The notes under the pieces: model-generated
Databases searched by the model: none
Told to the model about the DNA's origin: nothing
Seen by the model: the letters and a program-made list of their open reading frames with translations, nothing else
Translations under genes and position numbers: made by a program
Assembly: GCA_004357415.1 (NCBI GenBank)
Contig: SMVY01000034.1
Coordinates: 1-5,126 of the forward strand
DNA length: 5,126 bases
DNA from: Gemmatimonadota bacterium
GTDB taxonomy: Bacteria > Gemmatimonadota > Gemmatimonadetes > Gemmatimonadales > GWC2-71-9
Direction: 5' to 3'
Part shown: piece by piece, positions 1-4,103 of the stretch
Layout: each line of letters opens with the position of its first letter
How positions within the stretch are numbered: the first letter of the stretch is position 1

Positions 1-457
1 AGACTTCCTGCTCCGTCAGGCCTGCGGGAAGCGGTGCCGCCTCCAACGCGTCAGCGTCCACATGAGGCTGGAAAAACAAGCCGGCGATACGGAGGTCACT
101 ATCGAAAACGACCTGAATGTCCCACACGGCGTTCTCAAAGGTACTGATCACCATGACATAGTCGTATCCCTGAGCCTCCCCCGTTGTGGTCCGTGACCAA
201 CCTTGGAACGACCCGGCCCGTGCTTCCACCATATCCCAATTTTCCTCGAGTTTGCCCGCCGGCATGACCCCGCTCATGGCGGAATCGAAACGGGCAACCG
301 CGGCGGTGAAATCCCGTCGCTCCATCTCGCCGACAAACTCGATGGCGGCCCGCTCGATGGGAGTACCTGCCGCAGCGTCCTGGGCCCAAACCACCGCGGT
401 GTCACTCAGGCCGGGAGTGACGAGAAGCCCAAGAATCAGCAACGGCGAGGATCGCAT
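1..457 (-). CDS. DUF3887-domain protein, probably exported; 3' end beyond window
   Basis: The first 152 residues are visible and the frame is still open at the left edge. Residues 1-26 look like a weak signal peptide: Arg2, a hydrophobic LLILGLLV core, and a possible cleavage after VVWA. Residues 35-131 match the DUF3887 pattern: an FVGEMERRDF start, FDSAM, the LEENWDMVEARAGSF helix, and a final strand ending in VVFDSDLRIAGLFFQP. In known proteins this domain often precedes a secreted alpha/beta hydrolase, so a hydrolase domain may lie outside the window; that is inference. The start at 457 is preferred because GGAGAA lies about eight bases upstream. Only 4 bases separate it from the SdpI-family stop, so it is probably the third gene of that operon. 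No function can be assigned from the visible part alone. Confidence 0.8.
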   Translation of the reverse strand, partial: MRSSPLLILGLLVTPGLSDTAVVWAQDAAAGTPIERAAIEFVGEMERRDFTAAVARFDSAMSGVMPAGKLEENWDMVEARAGSFQGWSRTTTGEAQGYDYVMVISTFENAVWDIQVVFDSDLRIAGLFFQPHVDADALEAAPLPAGLTEQEV

Positions 458-461
458 CGAA

Positions 462-1130
462 TCATTCTCCGGCGGGATGGGTGGAGGACGGCGCCGCTTC
501 CTGCTCCCGGCGCCAGGCAATATAGGAATAGACCAGCGGAATGACGGCGAGAGCGATAACGAGGCCGATCATGTAGAGGAATCGCTCGGGGGTGGCGACG
601 AAGCCAATCACCACCATCAGGAAGCCCATGAGCATGAAGCAATAACCACCGAGCCGGTGCGTCTTGCGCCACACCACTTCGCTGGAGAGCGTCCATGGTG
701 TCCGTATGCCCATGAACCAATTGGGTCGCATTCGGGGCATCAGGTTGCCGATGACCATCAGTAGAAGACCTACACCCACGGGAATCAGCATGGGCATCTC
801 GATCGGCCAGCCGAGGTTGACGCCGACGACAACGACTTGAATTCCGGCCAAGAAGACCATGATGGCATTGACCAGCAACAAGTACGTCGGCGCGTGTGCC
901 GCCACTTCCTTCTGCCGGGGATCGATCTTGGGAAGGACCTTGAGCAACAATCCGAGGGCCAGGATGGCCCCCGGAAAGACGAACACGAGCATGGCCTTGG
1001 ACGACCAGCCATCGGCACTCCCCGCCAGGCCCCAATGGGTCGCCACCCGTTCCGGGAGCGAGGGATAGGCCCAGACCGAAAACCCCCAAGCGAGCAGCAC
1101 GGCTCCGATCCCAATGACTATCTTGCGCAT
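462..1130 (-). CDS. SdpI-family integral membrane protein (DUF1648 plus SdpI domain)
   Basis: This is a 222-residue membrane protein with about six predicted helices, near residues 4-22, 46-66, 82-104, 112-129, 162-179 and 183-204. Residues 23-42 carry the DUF1648 signature (LPERVATHWGLAGSADGW). Residues 128-149 carry the SdpI-family loop (GNLMPRMRPNWFMGIRTPW), followed by WRKTHR at 154-159. The tail after residue 206 is polar and probably cytoplasmic. In Bacillus subtilis SdpI gives immunity to the SdpC toxin and holds the SdpR repressor at the membrane when toxin is present. The same gene order here, with the repressor 19 bases upstream, supports a paired role. Many SdpI relatives occur without SdpC, so the ligand is unknown. 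A G-rich GGCGGGG stretch upstream of the ATG may serve as ribosome binding site. Confidence 0.9.
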   Translation of the reverse strand: MRKIVIGIGAVLLAWGFSVWAYPSLPERVATHWGLAGSADGWSSKAMLVFVFPGAILALGLLLKVLPKIDPRQKEVAAHAPTYLLLVNAIMVFLAGIQVVVVGVNLGWPIEMPMLIPVGVGLLLMVIGNLMPRMRPNWFMGIRTPWTLSSEVVWRKTHRLGGYCFMLMGFLMVVIGFVATPERFLYMIGLVIALAVIPLVYSYIAWRREQEAAPSSTHPAGE

Positions 1131-1149
1131 TGCTCGCCCCGCCTTCCCG

Positions 1150-1404
1150 TCATGAGGCCAGGTCCAGGAGATGCTGGAGCACCTCCTGCAATACCGTGGC
1201 GTTCAGTGAATACCGGATGTACTGCCCCTCACGCTCAGCCGTCACCAAGCCCGCCTCCTTGAGCACTCCCAGGTGATGGGACACCGACGCCCAACTGGTG
1301 GGAAAGTGTCGCGCGATCTCGCCCGCGGTCAGATCCTCCTCCCGAAGGAGCCGGAGGATCTTGCGTCGCGTAGGGTCGGACAGCGCCTTGAAGGTTCTAT
1401 CCAT
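1150..1404 (-). CDS. SdpR-like ArsR-family autorepressor
   Basis: This 84-residue winged-helix DNA-binding protein belongs to the ArsR family. Residues 7-17 (ALSDPTRRKIL) are the family signature. The helix-turn-helix spans about 25-54, with recognition helix SWASVSHHLGVLKEAGLV. The wing is EREGQYIRYSLN, at about 57-68. The ending NATVLQEVLQHLLDL resembles SdpR-type autorepressors. It has no cysteine and none of the ArsR/SmtB metal-binding motifs, so metal sensing is unlikely. It is the first gene of a minus-strand operon with the SdpI-family protein, an arrangement known as sdpRI in Bacillus subtilis, where the repressor acts on its own promoter. An inverted repeat overlapping its start codon fits such autoregulation. 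No Shine-Dalgarno precedes the ATG, so the transcript may be leaderless. Confidence 0.9.
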   Translation of the reverse strand: MDRTFKALSDPTRRKILRLLREEDLTAGEIARHFPTSWASVSHHLGVLKEAGLVTAEREGQYIRYSLNATVLQEVLQHLLDLAS

Positions 1405-1427
1405 TAGATGCTAAGATAATCATCTAA
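1404..1427. promoter_or_regulatory. Candidate operator for the SdpR-like repressor
   Basis: A perfect 7-bp inverted repeat, TTAGATG (1404-1410) and CATCTAA (1421-1427), is separated by 10 AT-rich bases. It covers the first base of the repressor start codon and the likely -10 box. ArsR-family dimers bind inverted repeats of this size placed over their own promoters, so this is the obvious autorepression site. Binding itself is inferred. Confidence 0.6.
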
Positions 1428-1440
1428 ATATATTCCGCAA
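1413..1440 (-). promoter_or_regulatory. Candidate promoter of the SdpR/SdpI operon, possibly leaderless
   Basis: On the minus strand TATCTT (1418-1413) is a plausible -10 box. A weak -35, TTGCGG (1440-1435), lies 16 bases upstream. Transcription would start about seven bases after the -10 box, almost at the ATG (1404), giving little or no 5' leader. That agrees with the missing Shine-Dalgarno. TATATT slightly upstream is an alternative -10. Confidence 0.4.
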
Positions 1441-1525
1441 CAAAGCGCCCTCCCCTCGGGGCGCCGTCTTGGGTTCTCCGGGTACTTCCGTTGACACCAT
1501 CAGCGCCCCTGCCCACTTTGCATTG

Positions 1526-2072
1526 ATGGTGCCCGTGGCCGGCTCCGAGGCCCGCACCCGTACCATTCGGCGCGTGCTGGCGGGAATCCTCGTCGCCAAC
1601 ATCCTGGTTTTGCTCACCAAGGCCGTGGTGAGCGTCCGAGACACTCGGCGCCCTGGTCGTCGTGGTATTCCTTTCGGCGTCGATTCTGGAGTTGATACGT
1701 GGGGCCATCGGCCGGTTGATCGCGGGGGGAACCCCAGTGGCGCCGACTACCACCGATTTGGCCCTCATGGGGGCCACCTTGGTCGTCAACCTGTGGGTCG
1801 TGTGGTACGAGACGGGAGCGGGGCACCGTTTGCAGAGCGAAATCCTTCTGGCCGATGCCGCCCACACACGAGCCGACGTCATCATTACGGTGGCGGTCAT
1901 CGGCGGCTTGATCCTGACCCGGGCAGGCTACCCCTGGGCCGACCCGGTCCTGGCTCTGGTGGTGTCGGCCATGGTAATTCGCATCAGCGTGGGAATCGTC
2001 AGACGGTCGATTCCCAGCCTGGTGGATGAAGCGGTGGTGGATCACATCGTGGTCCACGTCGAGCCATGTTGA
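1526..2072 (+). pseudogene. Cation diffusion facilitator (CDF) transporter, broken by two internal deletions
   Basis: The gene starts in one frame (ATG 1526, or TTG 1469) with a short polar stretch and a first membrane helix, VLAGILVANILVLLTKAVVSV. Near 1637-1640 the CDF homology jumps to the frame starting after the TGA at 1629-1631. It resumes at ETLGALVVVVFLSASILELI, which in CDF proteins follows the TM2-TM3 loop (the G-H-G-K-x-E region). TM2 with its metal-binding Asp/His pair is therefore missing, roughly 45-55 residues. TM3 to TM6 follow, including the TM5 metal motif HTRAD. After IPSLVDEAVVD the sequence passes directly to HIVVHVEPC, the usual end of the cytoplasmic dimerisation domain, so about 65-70 residues of that domain are also gone. 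Intact relatives export Zn, Fe or Cd by proton antiport. This copy should not transport. A sequencing or assembly artefact is possible. Confidence 0.75.
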
Positions 2073-2119
2073 CGGCCATCGACGTTCAGCGTCGGCGCCG
2101 GCGTCGCCCGCCACCGTCG

Positions 2120-2878
2120 ATGAAGCAGCTCTACCAGGAGTACGTCCTCCAGCGGATCGAAGCCTACAAGAACTCCCTCAGCCGCGACCAACTCCTCAAG
2201 CTGGGTGACGAGGCCATCGCCGAAATGCGGGCCAGTGCCGAAGAGCAGTTCATGCTCACCGAGATCATGGCCATGGAGTCGGTGGATCGGTTGATCGCCA
2301 ATCGGCTCCGGCTTCGGTCGTTCAACCGTTGGCGCAAGCAGTGGATCAGCCTCCGACGGGCCCAGCAGCGGCCGACACACTGGCACATCAGCCCCAAACA
2401 CCCCGTCGTCCCCATGCTCGAACGACTGGAACCAGGGGACCACGTCGTCGTCATCGGGACCGGTCTCGAACGGCTCCCCTGCCTGTTGGCGGCCCACGAC
2501 GTGTTCGTCACCTACCTGGCGGACGACATGAGGACCGTAGAGCGGCTCGAATCGCGCATGGTGACGGAGACCCTGGGGACGGAATTCGCCGCCTACGTAA
2601 CCCTGCCTGGATGGCTCCCCGACTTCACCACGATCGACCTCCTGGTGCTCGATCCAGCAGCATTGTCCGGCTTGGCCGAGGCGCTCAGGGACGAACTGGT
2701 CAGGGAACTCCAGGTCCGAACCAGCCCGTGCGGGATCCATCTCTACGCCACCTCGACACCTGGCACTCCGACCGTGACCTTCGCCGAGCTGTACCACAGT
2801 GAGGAATGGGAAGTGGATCTCGACGGCCCGGGCTTGAACGGCTCCCGAGCGAGATACTGGTCCAAACGCCTGCGTTAA
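2120..2878 (+). CDS. Conserved-looking protein of unknown function; degenerate methyltransferase-like C-terminal half
   Basis: This is a 252-residue soluble protein that I cannot assign to a named family. Residues 1-85 are charged and mostly helical (KQLYQEYVLQRIEAYKNSLS, then a basic RLRLRSFNRWRKQW stretch at 62-75). From about residue 100 the order of elements resembles a class I Rossmann methyltransferase. There is a first strand and loop, GDHVVVIGTGLERLP (106-120); a second strand, DVFVTYLADD (127-136), with acidic residues; and a fourth strand, IDLLVLDPAAL (172-182). The usual GxGxG motif is reduced to GTGLE, so SAM binding is doubtful. ATG 2120 is chosen because the in-frame alternative at 2066 adds an unlikely Arg-rich stretch (QRRRRRR), although 2066 overlaps the transporter stop and could be translationally coupled. 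Neither start has a clear Shine-Dalgarno. I recall similar unnamed proteins in Gemmatimonadota, with low confidence. Confidence 0.75.
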   Translation: MKQLYQEYVLQRIEAYKNSLSRDQLLKLGDEAIAEMRASAEEQFMLTEIMAMESVDRLIANRLRLRSFNRWRKQWISLRRAQQRPTHWHISPKHPVVPMLERLEPGDHVVVIGTGLERLPCLLAAHDVFVTYLADDMRTVERLESRMVTETLGTEFAAYVTLPGWLPDFTTIDLLVLDPAALSGLAEALRDELVRELQVRTSPCGIHLYATSTPGTPTVTFAELYHSEEWEVDLDGPGLNGSRARYWSKRLR

Positions 2879-3032
2879 ATCGACACACCGACGCAACTTT
2901 CACGCGTGTACCTGGCACATCACGGCTTCGTCTCTCAAACCGTAAACTACTACACCACAATCACTTGAACGCTGCGACCCCGACGGCATGTGCCCTGCGT
3001 TCCTTTATATAGGGAATACGCGGCAAACCGCC

Positions 3033-3038
3033 GGAAGG
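3033..3038 (+). promoter_or_regulatory. Shine-Dalgarno of the 55-residue gene
   Basis: GGAAGG lies eight bases before ATG 3047 and selects this start over the in-frame ATG at 2990, which has no such motif. About 35-40 bases upstream of the ATG, TATATA (3006-3011) could be a -10 box, but no good -35 accompanies it. Confidence 0.6.
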
Positions 3039-3046
3039 GTGTCACC

Positions 3047-3214
3047 ATGACCAGTCTACCATTCGTTGTTCGAGAAAAGCCCCTGGGGATTGTCATCAAG
3101 AACGGCAAGGGGCGAAAGCCGGCAGTCAGGTTTTGGGCTTATATGTGGGCCGAAGATGAGGAGGACAGCCCGGGTCACTGGCATGACCTGGTCCCTGTGG
3201 GACCGACCTCCTGA
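3047..3214 (+). CDS. Small protein of unknown function, 55 residues
   Basis: I do not recognise a family. The protein has a basic first half, with KNGKGRKPAVRFWAYMW at residues 18-34. An acidic patch follows (AEDEED, 35-40), then a His/Trp-rich stretch (PGHWHDLVP, 42-50). It has three tryptophans and two histidines, has no cysteine or membrane segment, and looks like a compact soluble domain. A good Shine-Dalgarno, reasonable amino-acid composition and a hairpin 23 bases after the stop all support a real gene. It converges on the lysine-rich gene on the other strand. Its downstream neighbours give no functional hint. A chance ORF remains possible because it is so short. Confidence 0.6.
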   Translation: MTSLPFVVREKPLGIVIKNGKGRKPAVRFWAYMWAEDEEDSPGHWHDLVPVGPTS

Positions 3215-3237
3215 TACAGCTGCTCGAACGACGATTG

Positions 3238-3269
3238 AGGCGCCCTCGGCCATCTGGTTGGGGGCGTCT
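3238..3269 (+). terminator. Strong hairpin after the 55-residue gene, possible terminator
   Basis: The 14-base arms AGGCGCCCTCGGCC (3238-3251) and GGTTGGGGGCGTCT (3256-3269) pair completely around an ATCT loop. Four of the pairs are G-U, so the full stem forms only in plus-strand RNA. The bases after it (GGCTTATT) lack a true T-run, so intrinsic termination is uncertain; 3' end protection or attenuation is an alternative. Confidence 0.5.
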
Positions 3270-3331
3270 GGCTTATTGGGGTCGGGGTTGGGGAAGATGG
3301 AGGGGGGAGGCGGAGGGGGAAACGCATGGGG
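3260..3331 (+). other. G-quadruplex-prone G-rich tract
   Basis: Seven runs of four or more G occur on the plus strand, at 3260-3264, 3278-3281, 3284-3287, 3290-3293, 3302-3307, 3315-3319 and 3328-3331. The central four are separated by loops of only 2, 2 and 8 bases. That spacing fits a four-tetrad quadruplex in DNA or in plus-strand RNA. It lies between two convergent genes and codes for nothing convincing. Confidence 0.6.
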
Positions 3332-3350
3332 CCGGCAGCTGGCCGGCCCC
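3328..3350. terminator. GC-rich hairpin between convergent genes, possible terminator of the lysine-rich gene
   Basis: Perfect 9-base arms, GGGGCCGGC (3328-3336) and GCCGGCCCC (3342-3350), flank a 5-base loop. On the minus strand the hairpin begins 18 bases after the stop of the lysine-rich gene and is followed by ATGCGTTT, a weak T-run. On the plus strand TTCTGCGTCT follows. It could end transcription from either side, more plausibly from the minus-strand gene. Confidence 0.55.
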
Positions 3351-3368
3351 TTCTGCGTCTGAAGAATG

Positions 3369-3512
3369 CTACTTCTTCTTCTTGGCAGCCTTTCTCTTCT
3401 TGATTTTCTTCCTGATGGCACTCTTCTTCTTGGCAATCTTGCGCTTGGTTGTGCGCTTCTTCGCGCCCTTACGCTTGGTCGCCTTCTTAGCCTTCTTCCT
3501 CTTTACCGCCAT
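3369..3512 (-). CDS. Lysine/arginine-rich basic mini-protein, histone H1-like in composition, 47 residues
   Basis: The reading frame encodes 47 residues, of which 23 are Lys and 6 Arg (about 62% basic). The rest are mainly Ala, Thr and Ile, with no acidic and no aromatic residue. The sequence starts MAVKRKKAKKATKRKGAKK and ends RKAAKKKK. Lysines are nearly all AAG, a constrained codon choice in keeping with a GC-rich coding gene. A textbook Shine-Dalgarno (GGAGG, five bases before the ATG) makes a real gene likely despite its size. The composition matches histone H1-tail-like bacterial proteins such as chlamydial Hc1 or the AlgP C-terminus, so nucleic-acid binding is the best inference: nucleoid compaction, or RNA or ribosome binding. 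It cannot fold into a globular domain alone. It is transcribed toward the 55-residue gene and preceded by a structured leader. Confidence 0.8.
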   Translation of the reverse strand: MAVKRKKAKKATKRKGAKKRTTKRKIAKKKSAIRKKIKKRKAAKKKK

Positions 3513-3513
3513 C

Positions 3514-3534
3514 TTCACCTCCGGAGGGAGTGAA
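3514..3534 (-). promoter_or_regulatory. Shine-Dalgarno of the lysine-rich gene inside an inverted repeat
   Basis: On the minus strand GGAGG (3522-3518) is the ribosome binding site. It lies within a 21-base element whose ends, TTCAC and GTGAA, are inverted repeats (plus strand 3514-3518 and 3530-3534). Its centre is the palindrome CCTCCGGAGG (3518-3527). The transcript could fold so that the site is partly hidden, giving scope for translational control. Confidence 0.5.
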
Positions 3535-3567
3535 CTCCGCCCGACCCGATTTGGTCAGGCGATGCAT

Positions 3568-3641
3568 GGAGAGCCGGTAGGCTCTCCAGTTTGCCCGGGC
3601 GATGGTTGACCGGGCCAACTACCTCGGCGGACATGGTCCGC
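3568..3641 (-). other. Cluster of three perfect hairpins upstream of the lysine-rich gene; candidate leader RNA
   Basis: Three stem-loops lie in a row. The first is GGAGAGCC/GGCTCTCC (3568-3575, 3580-3587), with 8 bp and a 4-base loop. The second is GCCCGG/CCGGGC (3593-3598, 3610-3615), with an 11-base loop. The third is GCGGAC/GTCCGC (3627-3632, 3636-3641), with a 3-base loop. All are Watson-Crick pairs, so either strand could fold. Because the lysine-rich start lies 56 bases further along the minus strand, I read them as part of its 5' leader. A separate small RNA is the alternative. No known riboswitch or tRNA pattern is recognised. Confidence 0.5.
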
Positions 3642-3802
3642 GCACAGAATCGGTAACGCCGCTAAAAATTTGGGCTGTCGATCCTCGATAGATACGCCGA
3701 CGCGGAAGCATGAACGGTTTGGTATGTCGAGTGTTCCGCGTGGTTCTCCGAGCATTTGTGCCCGTGTCGTTTCCTCCCGATGCCTCACAAAGGCGAATGC
3801 AA

Positions 3803-3830
3803 CCTATAACAAAGTCATAAAAAGTTTGAA
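3803..3830 (-). promoter_or_regulatory. Weak candidate promoter for the lysine-rich gene
   Basis: On the minus strand TTCAAA (3830-3825), a 16-base spacer and TATAGG (3808-3803) each match the sigma-70 consensus at four of six bases, inside the AT-rich island. Use of this promoter would give a leader of about 285 bases containing the hairpin cluster. Confidence 0.3.
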
Positions 3831-3853
3831 ATAAGCAATACCTTTTGTAAAAC
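3826..3853 (+). promoter_or_regulatory. Weak candidate distal promoter toward the formate dehydrogenase gene
   Basis: TTGAAA (3826-3831) and TAAAAC (3848-3853) are spaced by 16 bases. Transcription from here would run about 240 bases before ATG 4104, through the competing stem-loops. It overlaps the minus-strand candidate promoter, so the two could exclude each other. Confidence 0.3.
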
Positions 3854-4047
3854 TCGTTCCAAATCCGTGCCGCAATGGAAATCGGGATTGGGTCGGATCA
3901 TGGGTGACTCGTCGACCCACAGGGTGAATAAATCATGTATGTAGCGCATGACTGCGGTGTCATCTGCGTGCTATCGACGTGTCCTGGGTAGCGTCTGCAC
4001 GAGCATGGATGGACGGAGGACGCCGGCATCACGCATTGCATTTCCAC

Positions 4048-4076
4048 TTGATTCATGCAAAAAACGGCCTTATCCT
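4048..4076 (+). promoter_or_regulatory. Candidate proximal promoter of the formate dehydrogenase gene
   Basis: TTGATT (4048-4053) and TATCCT (4071-4076) are separated by exactly 17 bases, each matching the sigma-70 consensus at four positions. Transcription would start near 4083, leaving a leader of about 21 bases with GGGA ten bases before the ATG as a modest ribosome binding site. Confidence 0.5.
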
Positions 4077-4103
4077 CGACATATTCCCACGGGACCCAAA
4101 GGC

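Larger units (their letters stand above)
3642..4047. other. Non-coding stretch between divergent genes
   Basis: I see no convincing gene in these roughly 400 bases. The sequence turns distinctly AT-rich at about 3800-3860, with candidate promoters on both strands, and then returns to moderate GC. An inverted repeat, TGGGTCG (3889-3895) and CGACCCA (3913-3919), lies about 190 bases before the formate dehydrogenase start. A second TGGGT at 3901-3905 could pair with the same right arm, so two alternative folds compete. ATGAC/GTCAT (3948-3952, 3959-3963) is a smaller stem. The short reading frames here lack ribosome binding sites. Confidence 0.5.

Noticed and set aside
186..764. Plus-strand open frame across the DUF3887 and SdpI genes
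   Set aside because: The minus-strand proteins carry clear family motifs and operon spacing. The plus frame gives low-complexity His- and Glu-rich sequence.
1491..1520. TTGACA at 1491-1496 as promoter of the CDF gene
   Set aside because: The -35 box is perfect, but no acceptable -10 sits 16-18 bases downstream; the best is ACTTTG.
1424..2114. Minus-strand open frames opposite the CDF relic
   Set aside because: Their translations resemble no family, whereas the plus strand shows CDF membrane helices and the HTRAD motif.
2042..2896. Long open frame (284 codons) on the minus strand
   Set aside because: It is antisense to the 2120-2878 gene. Its translation has no recognisable domain, and the plus-strand frame has better protein-like composition and methyltransferase-like features.
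3487..3565. 25-codon upstream frame (minus strand, ATG at 3565) overlapping the lysine-rich gene start
   Set aside because: Its Shine-Dalgarno would be buried in the 8-bp hairpin, and its sequence follows from the overlapping frame. It is most likely chance.
4005..4103. In-frame upstream ATG extending formate dehydrogenase by 33 residues
   Set aside because: The added residues are unlike the family's N-terminus, and the proximal promoter would lie inside the extended gene.
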